A stretch of 64,000 nucleotides of DNA from Eucommia ulmoides (taxonomy: Eukaryota > Streptophyta > Magnoliopsida > Garryales > Eucommiaceae), in NCBI GenBank assembly GCA_016647705.1, contig JAENRU010000467.1, positions 174,501-238,500 on the forward strand, given 5' to 3'. Made by a program: the position numbers and the translations under genes. This document shows, piece by piece, positions 42,750 to 52,235 of the stretch (position 1 is its first letter; each line of letters opens with the position of its first letter). The notes under the pieces were generated by a model. The model saw only the letters and a list, made by a program, of their open reading frames with translations. It had not been told where the DNA came from and made no database searches.

Positions 42750-43180
42750 GAACTTGTAATGACCTTCGTGGGTTCTAAAAGCCGTCTTGCTAACATCCTC
42801 AGGCCATACTCAGATCTAATGGTACCCAGACTTCAAGTCGAGCTTGGAGAACACCGTCGCTCCATGTAACTCATCTAACAACTCATCGATTACTAGTATG
42901 AGAAATTTGTCGGCCACGGTCTACCTGTTCAGGGCACGATAGTCCACACAAAATCTCTAGCTCCCGTCTTTCTTTTTTACTAGTAGGACCGGGCTTGAAA
43001 ATGGGCTCACGCTGGGTTGTATGATCTTTGCCGCCAACATTTCTCGTACTAACCGCTCAATTTTCTCCTTTTGCACTTGGGGGTAACGGTAAAGGCGTAC
43101 ACTGATAGGCGAGATCCCTTCCTTTAAGGTTATGGCATGCTCCTTTCCACGGAATGAGGGGTAATTCCATGGGCATCTCA
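42750..43180 (-). pseudogene. Gypsy-B reverse transcriptase (first half)
   Basis: Frame 42957-43181: EHAITLKEGISPISVRLYRY, 'PQVQKEKIERLVREML' and SPFSSPVLLVKKKDGS, followed by a stop (the family has WRFCVDYRALN). 42750-42956 continues in broken frames with a '[14 protein letters not shown]'-like stretch. Confidence 0.85.
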
Positions 43181-43761
43181 AACACTTCCTTGTAATTTTC
43201 TAATATTGCTTGGATCTCTTGGGGGATAACAACCTTCTCTTCTTCGACGACCCCTACAGCGCTAAGTTCCACTATATACGTACCTCCTTCATGGCTAAGG
43301 GTGCGAAACATGACTTTGAGGGATACCCGCGTTTTGGGCAAAGAGGGATCCCCTTGTAAACTTACTGGTGTATTCCTCATATTGAATTTCATAGAATGAG
43401 TCTTCCAATTAATGTGAGTCACCCCTAAAGTCTCCAACCATTGAATTCCCAGGACGATGTCAGTACTTCCTAGATCCAGCGGTAGAAAGTCCTCTACTAT
43501 CTCTACCCCTTGTAAAACTAGGCCTATTCCTTGGCATATCCCTTGAGTTTTGGTGGTTGAGCCTGTTTCCAAAATCACCCTGTAAGGTTCCGTATTAGTA
43601 ATGGGGAGCTTCAGGGTTGATACAAGCTCGTTGGTAATAGAATTATGTGACGTCCAACTGTCAATAAGTACGACCACCTTCTGGTTACTAATCTTGCCTG
43701 CTAGTTTGAGCGTCTTAGGCGAGGTGAGTCCCACCACTGAATTTAAGGGCACCTTTACCAC
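43181..43761 (-). pseudogene. Gypsy-B aspartic protease
   Basis: KISNQKVVVLIDSWTSHNSI: the catalytic DSG is DSW, so the enzyme should be inactive. Then 'QGVEIVEDFLPLDLGSTD', IVLGIQWLETLGVTHINWKT and SLKVMFRTLSHEGGTYIVEL follow. The open frame runs 234 residues without a stop, but the C-terminal part drifts out of frame into RT. Confidence 0.86.
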
Positions 43762-45045
43762 CTAATTTTCAGCTTCCTCCACTTCCACCAGCTTGATCTC
43801 TTGTTCCTCTTCTTGAATCTTATCTTCTGCTGCTTGTGTCTCCGCTTTGTACTCTTGGAGTAGGACCACTTGCAGTTCTCGCTTCTTGCAACGATGTCCT
43901 GGTGAGAATTTTTCGTCACATTTATAACAAAGGCCGCAATCTCGCTTATACTGCAATTCCGCCTCCGTTAATTTTCGAAATCCTCCCCCTTCGTGAGCCT
44001 TTGTTGGAACTGTGGTTTCCACTGTCGTAGTGCTTCGTCCCGTCGGAGTTCTGACGGGGTGGGTAATTTGGGTGCCCAGGCTCATGTGAATAAACGGGCC
44101 CGATTGAGGCTCGATTACCCTTGAGCTCTAAATTCTTTGCTTCAATTTTCATTGCTAGGTCCATGGCACTTTCAAGTCAGTTTGGGCCCAATACCTTTAG
44201 CTCAACCCTAATGTCACTCCTTATCCCATTTATGAATGTGGACTCTAACACTTGTTCAGAGAAGTCTTTTAAAGTTGAGGCCAATTGCTCAAATCTTCTT
44301 CTGTAGTCCGTCACTGTTCCACTTTACCTTAGAGCCAGGAACTCCTCATATCGTAAACCATTGGGAAGAGATCGGAACCGCAGTAGAAGCTGCGATTTGA
44401 GTTCCTCCCAACCCAGGAATGGCCTTCTCTTGTTCTCCCATCGAAACCAGACCAGAGCTTCGCCTCCAAAGCTGATGATGGTCGTCTCTAGCTTCTCTAC
44501 GTTGGTCAAGTGGTGCAAGGCGAAGTATCTCTCTGCCTTTAGTATCCAGTCGTCGGGGTTCCCTCCATGAAAGGAAGAGAGTTCAATTCTTCTAGGTCGG
44601 AGGTCCCATTGCATAGCTTGGGTCCACTCCCTGCCATGGCCGCCATTGGCAGCGCCGCTCACCTGTTCCGGTACGCACGCCAGCGCCGTCTCTGTCGCAT
44701 GTCGTTCAATAGCTTCGTGCCGTCGTTTGTGCTTGTTGGTTGTCCAGATCTCGTCGGCGGTGTTGCTCGCTTGGTCCGGCACCTTCGCCGACGTTGGCGC
44801 ACGTTGTCCTGCTGCCTCGCGATGTTGTTCGCGTTCTTCGTTCGCCTAGATCTCGTCGTCGACTCGATTCTGGCCTTGGGATTCACTTTCACGCTCTGTT
44901 GTTTCGTTCTGCATCTTCAGGAGTTGGTCGATCTTCCCAGCCAACGCCGCAAGTCCTTGCTCCCGATTAGGTATTTTCATCATCTCCTTCTTGATTGCTT
45001 TTAACTCCTCCTACAAGGTGTTCACGGTTCCTTCTACTGTTTTGA
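43762..45045 (-). pseudogene. Gypsy-B gag with zinc knuckle
   Basis: The N-terminal coiled-coil text EELKAIKKEMMKIPNREQGL, 'AALAGKIDQLLKMQNET' lies at 44880-45030. Capsid frame 44324-44782: RIELSSFHGGNPDDWILKAE, 'RYFALHHLTNVEKLETTI', LQLLLRFRSLPNG-like text. Frame 43762-44085 carries the knuckle CYKCDEKFSPGHRCKKREL (CX2CX7HXC). The start codon and leader are gone: gag text touches the LTR. Confidence 0.83.
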
Positions 45046-45357
45046 GAGACCTGGTTCTTTCCCAAAGTCAAAGCTTAATACAAATAACTTCACGATATTC
45101 TATATACTCAATTCTCCCGATTTATAGCCTGCTTCTTACCATACACGACCTTTCTCATACAAGGTAATTATTAATAACGTAATAATGATTGATGGAATTT
45201 TCCTAATCTCACCCAACATCCTTCCCAAAATATTCCGTAAATCATTTCCTAATCTCACCCAACATCTTTCCTAAAATATTCCGTAAATCAAGGTAATTCG
45301 TAACGGGCATTTCATTTCTTGCGACGTGCATAAGTATACCTAATTGGTGGTCTATCA
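45046..45357 (-). repeat. Gypsy-B 5' LTR, truncated
   Basis: Starts gagagacctggttctttccc, corresponding to about position 34125 of the other LTR, so roughly 75 bp of its 3' end (element orientation) are deleted. It contains a 47-bp tandem duplication at 45198-45291 (unit tttcctaatctcacccaaca...). It ends ggtggtctatca before ataac. Confidence 0.85.
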
Positions 45358-45362
45358 ATAAC

Positions 45363-45853
45363 CAATCAAAATCTATCAATCCTAGTTTGAACGCCATTCT
45401 TCATAGTTTTTAATTTAAACCATCCAGTGGATGAAAACAACCAGAAGGTAGTGTTCATGAGCGCTGCTCAAAGTACAATGGGCAGCCTTCAAGCTGTTGT
45501 TTTCCTGCTTCACATAGTAATGCAAAAATTCTATCCCTTATGCCCGTTTTAACCTTAATTCGAACTGGAAACTTCTAATAAGAGACCAGCCAAAAGATCC
45601 TGCCTTTTCCAGCCTCCTAAACTAATGGTAGTATCCAACTCGAAGGAGATTGGCCCCTATGCTTATCCTACATACATGCTTATCCCACACAATACAAACA
45701 AATTTGGGAACATTTGAGCAAAAGGGAACATTCGAGGACCTCTTTTAAAATTGTAGGATTTCATTTCTTTATTTTGTTGTTTTGGGTGAATCATATGTTA
45801 TATTTTTGGTATTATTTACTTCTAATTTCTTGGTGTTCTATGCTGAATTTCAG
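45363..45853 (+). other. End of the long AGD14-like intron
   Basis: No gene or repeat recognised. The polypyrimidine-rich end tctaatttcttggtgttcta and the acceptor gaatttcag lead into the exon at 45854. Confidence 0.5.
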
Positions 45854-45980
45854 CTCCTGGACATGAAATCATTGCAAGCTGCATTGCCAGATGGCCAACT
45901 GCCATCTTCGTTCATCAATAGTGTAACTCCACCTTGGTTTCCTCAAAATCCAGCGACACCTTACATTCCTGGGCAACTAG
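45854..45980 (+). CDS. AGD14: AGD14-like exon e
   Basis: 127 bp: LLDMKSLQAALPDGQLPSSF then INSVTPPWFPQNPATPYIPG 'QL', ending one base into a Gly codon. Acceptor tttcag, donor ctag|gtgatt. The 'LDM.SLQAALPD' and 'PWFPQ.P.T.YIP' strings are conserved in plant AGD14 proteins (my recollection), directly after NPFDLP of exon d. This supports joining across 24.4 kb. Confidence 0.85.
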
Positions 45981-46209
45981 GTGATTGACTCTTTAATCTT
46001 TATTTTCACTTTGTTAGTTTGGAAACAAAAAATTGTATGAAGAATGAGACGGCTTAAACCACAATGGTTATCCTCCTTCTCTATTTATGTTAATAAGGAT
46101 GATAACCCTAAATACTAGTGAATGACTAAAATACTCTTGGACATTCCCCCTCATACTAGCACATATATATGTTATGTTCTTATCTTGTTACAAATGTATT
46201 TTATCCTTG

Positions 46210-46440
46210 AATCTCCTAACGGTGCAGTGAATACATTGGCTAATTGATCAATTGAATTCAGGCGTGATGTGCCAATCGAATTCTATAACACTCTTTTAGA
46301 TAAAGTGCAATCGGCTTCAATGTGCTTTGTCTTTTCATGAAATGATAGATTGGAAGCATGTGAAGAGGTGTTTGATTATCACATATTTTGTTCATATGAC
46401 GATAATGCCCAAAGCCAAGTTCCTTTAGTGGATGTTTCAA
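46210..46440 (-). pseudogene. Copia-H RNase H remnant
   Basis: The minus strand reads 'LKELGFGHYRHMNKICDN', then QTPLHMLPIYHFMKRQSTLK, matching the copia pattern LKELxFG...[24 protein letters not shown]. A decayed DQLADIFTK-like stretch follows. It stops at LAHHA. Confidence 0.75.
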
Positions 46441-47361
46441 CTAGATCAACTCATATGGACTTGATTGAGCTCGGATCAAATTTGGATAACCCGAACATGG
46501 TCAACTTGGTTGGCGGATGGTCCGAAAATCTAACATGTCTGTTCCGTGCTTTAGCCCTACCAAACCTGAACCAACCAGATCAGAAGACACTATGTTGGCG
46601 AATGTTATTGTGGTACCACTCAACCGTCGGGTGTTCAAAGGTGGAGGCAGCATCACTGCCGACAGAACTTAGTTGAAAACTAAACTCATCAAACAACCAT
46701 GGTGAAAAATGAACGGGCTTCCACTAAAATGAACAAACTGTAAAGAAAACAAACAGGTCATCCGCCATACCTCATCCAGATAACAATAGGAACATGGATG
46801 AGCTAAAATGAAGCACAAAGGAAACGCCGAGACATATCAAGAGAATTTAGAACCCCGGAAAGGATAAAATTTTCTCTCTATGAAGGAAAACGAATTGAGG
46901 CTTAGGGTTGCACAATAGAGTCAACCGTCAAAGCGAATAACACACACAACAAGGGGATGGCGGATGTTAGCGAGGGTTGTTGTGGCTCCAACAAGGATTT
47001 GCATTTTGTAATATCTGGTGTGGGTCTTACGTGATTCCGGCGAGGCTTGATTTAACCTGATATGGCCTTGATATGGCTGGACGTTGTAGATCAGCAATCT
47101 TACTAGAGGATGAAACACAGTTGGCGAGTGGTGGGCACTGGAGATGGTGTTGCAAGGTTAGGGTGACTGAGGAGGATGGTGTTGCGAGGGAGGCAATGGT
47201 CAACAAGTGGGTGGGGAGGCTCAAATCCGAATTCTTCTTTTTTTCGTTTTTTCCTTTATTTTTTATTTTTTCAGTGAAACAAAAAATATAAAATAAAATG
47301 AAAATATAGGGAGAACAAAACTGTGGAATTAATTTCCCAATAGGCACTGCTCTTGATACCA
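46441..47361. other. Copia-H internal sequence without recognisable domains
   Basis: The space that should hold gag, integrase and RT contains no copia motif. It is likely the leader and rearranged sequence. Short open frames on both strands are unsupported. Confidence 0.45.
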
Positions 47362-47559
47362 TGTTGAAATAAAGTGTAAGAAGAATGAGACGGCTTAAAC
47401 CATAACGGTCAACCTCACCACCATCTATTTATCATAATAAGGGGAATAGTTAAAGAAACCTAAATGCTAGTGAATGACTATAATACCCTTCAACAAATTC
47501 TTCATTTTTTTATTTAAGTTCTTTTTAAATCCACTTCTGTTCTTAACTTGGTTATGTAG

Positions 47560-47605
47560 GTGCTTTGGGATTCATGGCAGGGCAACCACAAACTACTCAA
47601 ATACC
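47560..47605 (+). CDS. AGD14: AGD14-like exon f
   Basis: 46 bp. It completes the Gly codon of exon e and reads ALGFMAGQPQTTQIP, ending two bases into the Pro codon. Acceptor gttatgtag, donor acc|gtaagt (strong consensus). GGLAYMAGQ-type text is found at this place in the AGD14 family. Only a short last exon should follow; I could not identify it. Confidence 0.75.
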
Positions 47606-48136
47606 GTAAGTTGTCTTCTTGCCGTGTTTTTTGTGTGTTTGTGTGCATGCGTGTATTTGAATCTCGTTACAAGTGTTTTCCCAGGCTTGATCTATTTATT
47701 GTGCTGTAGAACGTTTACATGAATTCTGTAACGGCCTTTTCGAGTCAATATTCTAAATCTTATCAGGCTGAAATGCAGTAAGGTAGAACGTTTACATAAG
47801 TTCTGTAACTGCCTTCCTATGACGATTTTTCAGGAGGTAAGATTAAAAGATTCGGTAATATTTAATGGATGTCTAATCTTTAAAAAATTTAGGATAATTG
47901 GTGAAAATTCTTACTAGCAATTTCATGCCCTGAAAGTGTTATTGACTAAGGGAGTGGTCAATGGAACTAAATAATTGCAGAAAACTTGAATACTGAAATT
48001 TGAGTGTTGGGTTTGTTAAGTAACTTTTTTTAATAATTCCCATCTCAATAGGTTTTCTCCTTAAAATTCTCTATCAAAAATTTTCTCTGACAATTTGTTC
48101 TCTTTAAAGTTTTGTCTCTAGAACTTTCTTGCTATA
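47606..48136 (+). other. Intron after exon f, nothing recognised
   Basis: Possible acceptors exist (cttatcag at about 47765; atttttcag at about 47833), but neither gives a convincing terminal exon of the family. A short direct repeat (gtagaacgtttacat, 47707 and 47783) is present. Confidence 0.4.
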
Positions 48137-48349
48137 TATTGGAAAATCATAAAGATATTTGACAATAATTACCAAGATTGAATAGCTGTAAATTAGGAAG
48201 AAATTAGTCAATGATTATAAATTAGGAATATATTTTTATTAGGTAAACTAATTAGTTATTCTTGTAATTCCTATAAGTAGGAATCCGTGTAAATCAGTAA
48301 GAATAGAGCATATGAAGAAATCATTCCCAAGCTATTCTCTCTATTTTTA
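48137..48349 (+). repeat. Copia-G 5' LTR
   Basis: AT-rich segment ending ctctatttttat just before the primer-binding site. The start is only estimated (tattggaaaatc resembles the LTR start of Copia-F). Confidence 0.55.
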
Positions 48350-48361
48350 TGGTATCAGAGC
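48350..48361 (+). promoter_or_regulatory. Copia-G primer-binding site
   Basis: tggtatcagagc is a perfect initiator-Met tRNA primer site. Confidence 0.9.
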
Positions 48362-48448
48362 CAACAATTGCTTGCTGATTCCTTTCTCGTTCTTCGCTCT
48401 TCTGTGTCTCTCTTCTGTTTCTTGTTCTCTGTCTCAGTTGTAGCACTA

Positions 48449-49464
48449 TGTCTGATGTTTCAATTGAGTCCATTGCTGTCCCACAATCCTCCTCTGCTGC
48501 AAACCCGTCAAAAGGTAATGGAACTAACTCCGAGTCTATCTAGGTTCAAATTACCACTATCTGCTTGAATGGTGATACTTTTTGGCGATGGTCTCAATTG
48601 GTTCGTGTGTACATCCGGGGGGCGCGGGAAGGGCTATTTGACTAGTGAAAAAACAGCCCCTGCAGAAGATGATCTAACCTATGCGACTTGGGATACTGAA
48701 AATTCCATGGTCATGACATAGCTTGTGAATTCCATGGAAGAGGATATTAGCTATAATTATATGTGCTATCCAACTGCACAAGAGTTTTGGGAGAATGTGA
48801 ACCAAATGTATTCAGATTTGGGTAATCAATCTCAAAATTTTGAGTTGACTCTCAAACTTGGTGAGATGCGTCAGGATAGTGTCACCAAGTATTTCAACTT
48901 TCTGAAATGGGTGTGGCAAGATCTCAATCTATTCAATACCTATGAATGAAAATCTGTGAAAGATAGACATCATCACGAGAAAATTGTGGAGGACAATCGG
49001 ATTTTTAAATTTTTTGCTAGCCACAACATTGATTTTGATAAAGTAAGGGGGAGAATTATTGCAAGACAAGCTCTTCCTTCAATTGGTGACGTTTTTTCGG
49101 AGGTAAGGAGAGAGCCTCGAAGGAACGTGATGCTAGGCAAGAAAGGACCCGGTGTGTTTGTTGAAAGCTCTGCCTTAGTGGTTGCCGATGCAAATTCTAG
49201 CAAAGCCATCATTTACCAGCACAGGAATGATGACAAACCACGCGTTTGGAGTGATTATTGCAACAAACCGAGCCACAGCCGGGAGACTTGTTGGAAAATT
49301 CGTGGAAAACTAGCAAATTGGAAGAGTAGCAAGCTTGGTGACAGATCTGGCCGAGCTTGCCCTACTGGTAATGAAGCTGAGGTCAGCCCCTTTACTAAAG
49401 AGCTGATGGAGCATCTTTTTACACTGCTAAAATCCAATTCATCATCTGGTATTCCTAGTGTTTC
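48449..49464 (+). pseudogene. Copia-G gag with zinc knuckle
   Basis: Begins ATGTCTGATGTTTC (MSDVSIESIAVPQSSSAANP) at 48449, with an early stop. The capsid resumes in frames 48725-48949 (MNSMEEDISYNYMCYPTAQE) and 48956-49464 (IVEDNRIFKFFASHNIDFDK). The knuckle is 'SDYCNKPSHSRETCWK', with the first Cys replaced by Ser (WSDYC versus WCDYC in Copia-F). Copia-F is inserted after SGIPSVS. Confidence 0.87.
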
Positions 49465-49636
49465 ACTTGAAATGAATTAATCAATTGTATATCACATTAA
49501 TCATACAATATGAGACTACATATAGGAAAACTTAAGAACTAAAAAGGTAAATAACTAATTACAATTAACTATTTTCCTAATCTGTATATTTGACTTTCCA
49601 TATATACAAATACTACCAATATTGAATATTCCAACA
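49465..49636 (-). repeat. Copia-F 3' LTR
   Basis: 172 bp, from acttgaaatgaattaatc to attccaaca, followed by the polypurine tract (reverse complement ctccccctcaa). Confidence 0.95.
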
Positions 49637-49643
49637 CTCCCCC

Positions 49644-50648
49644 TCAAGTTGGTATGAAGATATCTTCCATTGTCAGCTTGCATACTAGATAGTCGAATCT
49701 CTTCTTTGGTAATCCTTTTGTTAGAATGTCTACGATCTGTTCAGTAGTCGGTACATATGGCATACATATTTGTCCACTATCGATCTTTTCCTTGATGAAA
49801 TGCTTGTCTACTTCCACATGTTTTGTCCGATCGTGCAACACTGGATTGTGAGCAATCGCAATGGCTGATTTGTTATCACAGTAGATCTTCATAGGTACTG
49901 AATTCGATATCTTCAACTCTCCGAGTAATCTGTTAATCCATAACACTTCACAGATGGCGTGAGCCACTGATCTGTACTCCGCTTCTGCGCTGCTTCTAGC
50001 TACGACATTCTGTTTCTTGCTCCGCCATGTGACGAGGTTCCCACCAACAAAAGTACAGTAACCGGAGGTCGATTTCCTGTCCGTGATGCTCCCAGCCCAG
50101 TCTGCATCGGTATAAACCTCTACAAGGTGGTGGCCACGTTTCTTGTACAAAATTCCCTTTCCAGGAGTACCCTTTAAGTACCTTAGTATTCTATAGGCAG
50201 CATCGAAGTGTTCTTGTCCTGGTGAGTGCATGAATTGGCTGACCATGCTTACGGCAAAGGCTATATCAGGACGGGTATATGATAAGTAGATTAACCGCCC
50301 CACTAGTGTTTGATATTGTTCTTGGTTTATCACAGCTTCAGGTTTGGCCGGTTGTAGTTTCTCATTCGGTTCACTTGGAGTTTCTATAGCTTTGCACCCG
50401 AGTAACCCTGTTTCATTCAGTAGGTCGAGTACATACTTTCTTTCACTCACAAATATGCCTCCCTTTGATCTAGCAAATTCCATTCCAAGAAAATATTTTA
50501 ATGGACCTAAGTCTTTGATTTCAAAATTATCAGCAAGTTTTCCTTTAAGTCTTCTCAACTCGTCACTATCACTTCCTGTTAAGATAATATCATTTACATA
50601 GACAATTAAAATGGCAATCTTACCATCAATTGAGTGTCTATAAAACAT
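49644..50648 (-). CDS. Copia-F reverse transcriptase end and RNase H (334 residues open)
   Basis: The open frame begins inside RVT_2 with KIAILIVYVNDIILTGSDSD: the catalytic YVDD is YVND. Then 'FLGMEFARSKGGIFVSER', GRLIYLSYTRPDIAFAVSMV, and the complete RNase H: VEVYTDADWAGSITDRKSTS, QNVVARSSAEAEYRSVAHAI, 'IYCDNKSAIAIAHNPVLH', ending TMEDIFIPT and a stop. RNase H catalytic positions look intact. The first Met is internal; upstream text is separated by stops at 50730-50745. Confidence 0.9.
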   Translation of the reverse strand: MFYRHSIDGKIAILIVYVNDIILTGSDSDELRRLKGKLADNFEIKDLGPLKYFLGMEFARSKGGIFVSERKYVLDLLNETGLLGCKAIETPSEPNEKLQPAKPEAVINQEQYQTLVGRLIYLSYTRPDIAFAVSMVSQFMHSPGQEHFDAAYRILRYLKGTPGKGILYKKRGHHLVEVYTDADWAGSITDRKSTSGYCTFVGGNLVTWRSKKQNVVARSSAEAEYRSVAHAICEVLWINRLLGELKISNSVPMKIYCDNKSAIAIAHNPVLHDRTKHVEVDKHFIKEKIDSGQICMPYVPTTEQIVDILTKGLPKKRFDYLVCKLTMEDIFIPT

Positions 50649-51143
50649 AGTATGATCTGCTTGGCTTTGTTGATAACCCTGACCTTTTACAGTGGTTCCA
50701 AAGCGTTTAAACCACGCTCTTGGAGACTGTTTTCAGCCGTATAGTCACTTCTTTAACTTGCACACCTTTCCTTGTCCTATCTTTCTTTCAAAGCCCAGTG
50801 GCAAACTCATGAACACTTCTTCCTCCAAGTCTCTATTTAGAAAGGCATTTTTCACGTCTAATTGGTCTAGTGGCCAATCAAGATTCACAGCTAAGGACAA
50901 TAGAACCCGAATCGAGTTTATCTTAGCAACTGGAGCAAATGTTTCTTGGTAGTCTATTCCATATGTCTGCGTGAACCCTTTAGCCACGAGCCTTGCTTTA
51001 TACCGTTTTATGCTTCCATCTGCCTTACACTTAACTGTGAATACCCACTTGCACCCGACTATCTTTGTATCCTTTGGCGAATCAACTATTTCCCACGTAC
51101 CACTTCTTTTAAGAGCATTCATCTCTTCCAGAACTGCTAGCTT
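50649..51143 (-). pseudogene. Copia-F reverse transcriptase, N-terminal half
   Basis: [40 protein letters not shown], '[18 protein letters not shown]' and 'KVCKLKK', then two stops (KK*LYG*KQSPRAWF) before the YVND strand. Another stop at 51144 replaces the Trp of GDTGW. Confidence 0.9.
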
Positions 51144-52235
51144 CTAACCTGTATCACCTAGTGCTTCCTCAATGTTCCTTGGAATAAACAGATTAGTAAC
51201 TTTAGAAGTAAAGACTCTATAAGGTTCGGAAAGTTTTGTGTAGGATACATATCTAGATATGGGGTGATTGGTGCAGGTTCTAACTCCTTTCCTGTTGGCT
51301 TTAGGGATATTAAGATCTGGAGGAATACTGGAATGAGAAGATTCATTAGGAGGTGGTAAAGATATATGATTACCTGGATCATTGTTTGGGGAGTCGGATT
51401 GACCTTGTGCTAGAACAGTAGGCTGATCTGTATTCTTTTTTGTACCTCTCCGAGTATGAACCCGCAATTCAATACATGATCGTGGTATTTCTTCATCTGT
51501 TTGTGAAGGAATTATGCTCGGTACTAGTGTACTAGTAGGGATCCCTTTTTGTTTTTCAATATTGTCATCACTTGTTTTTGACTGATTTGGATGAAATTTT
51601 TTTATGATTATGGTAGGAAGAGGATCATTAGTGACCCAAAAATTCCCTTCCATTACATTCTCCCCCTGAAAGGAATTTTTGTCAAAGAAAGAAACATTTT
51701 CCAAAAACGTGACGTCCATACTAACATGAATTTTATTGGTTTGTGGATTGTAACACTTATACCCTTTTTGATTTGGTGCATGACCGATGAAAATACATTT
51801 TTCTGTTTTAGGATCAAGTTTAGACCGAAATTGGCTAGGATTATGAACATATGAGGTGCAGCCAAATACTTTAAGAGGTAGGTCAGCTGATATCTTAGAA
51901 GCTGGAAAGTGTGTTTTGAAGTTATCAAATGGTGTGGTGTAATTTAGAATACGTGTAGGCATGTAATTTATTAAATATGCGGCTGTTAAAAGAGTATCAC
52001 CCCACAAATATTTTGGAATATGCATAGAAAACATGAGTGCACGTGCGACTTCGAATAAGTGTTTATTTTTTCGTTCAGCAATGCCATTTTGTTGGGGCGT
52101 GTCACGACACGTGGATTGATGTAGAATACCATTTGTTTTCAAAAAACTGCCTAAACATTCATTGAAATATTCTCTTCCATTATCTGTGCGAAGAATGTTA
52201 GGTTTCATTTGAAATTGGTTTCTAGCATAATGCAA
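51144..52235 (-). pseudogene. Copia-F integrase and linker (363 residues open)
   Basis: QMKPNILRTDNGREYFNECL, DTPQQNGIAERKNKHLFEVA, 'LWGDTLLTAAYLINYMPT', VSMDVTFLENVSFFDKNSF. The Asp and Glu of the D,D,E triad visible here are intact. It is joined to the upstream frame by a one-base loss (tt versus ttt compared with Copia-E) near 52220, which shifts the frame. Confidence 0.9.

Larger units (their letters stand above)
34051..45357 (-). mobile_element. Gypsy-B: Ty3/gypsy chromovirus-like retrotransposon
   Basis: A minus-strand element with LTRs at both ends and a 5-bp repeat ataac (34046-34050 and 45358-45362). Domain order gag, knuckle, protease, RT, RNase H, integrase, then a chromodomain-like tail (LQFEATWEKYETIQQQFPQF) points to a chromovirus. 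Copia-E is inserted in its integrase at 35297-41282. A deletion has fused the 5' LTR directly to the gag N-terminus, removing primer-binding site and leader. The element occupies nearly half of the long AGD14-like intron. Confidence 0.88.
46018..47495 (-). mobile_element. Copia-H: internally deleted copia remnant
   Basis: Two LTR-like repeats share gaagaatgagacggcttaaa and 'ctagtgaatgacta' (46018-46143 and 47362-47495), oriented minus. A polypurine tract (reverse complement ttccccctc) adjoins the left copy and a primer-binding-like gctcttgatacca (47349-47361) the right. Only the RNase H end remains inside; the rest of pol is missing. Target duplications were not identified. It sits in the intron between exons e and f. 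Confidence 0.78.
19516..47605 (+). other. AGD14: Gene span: AGD14-like ARF GTPase-activating protein, 3' half
   Basis: Six exons join in phase into at least 380 codons. Signature strings such as NPFDLPSD, MKSLQAALPDGQLPS and PWFPQNPATPYIPGQ are, from my memory of the family, those of plant AGD14-type ARF-GAPs, whose N-terminal GAP zinc finger stimulates GTP hydrolysis on ARF proteins in vesicle traffic. That domain is not in this window, so the 5' exons must lie upstream of position 1 or be lost. All six exons have AG/GT borders and no internal stop, which argues for a living gene. The last exon was not located. Recognised introns are 801, 81, 93, 24394 and 1579 bp; the long ones are filled with transposons. 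Confidence 0.78.

Noticed and set aside
44567..45004. 145-residue plus-strand open frame rich in Arg and Leu
   Set aside because: It lies antisense to the Gypsy-B gag coding region and has no motif of its own.
47765..47860. Candidate terminal exons of the AGD14-like gene
   Set aside because: Acceptors at about 47765 and 47833 give either unrelated text or an immediate stop; neither resembles the family's end.
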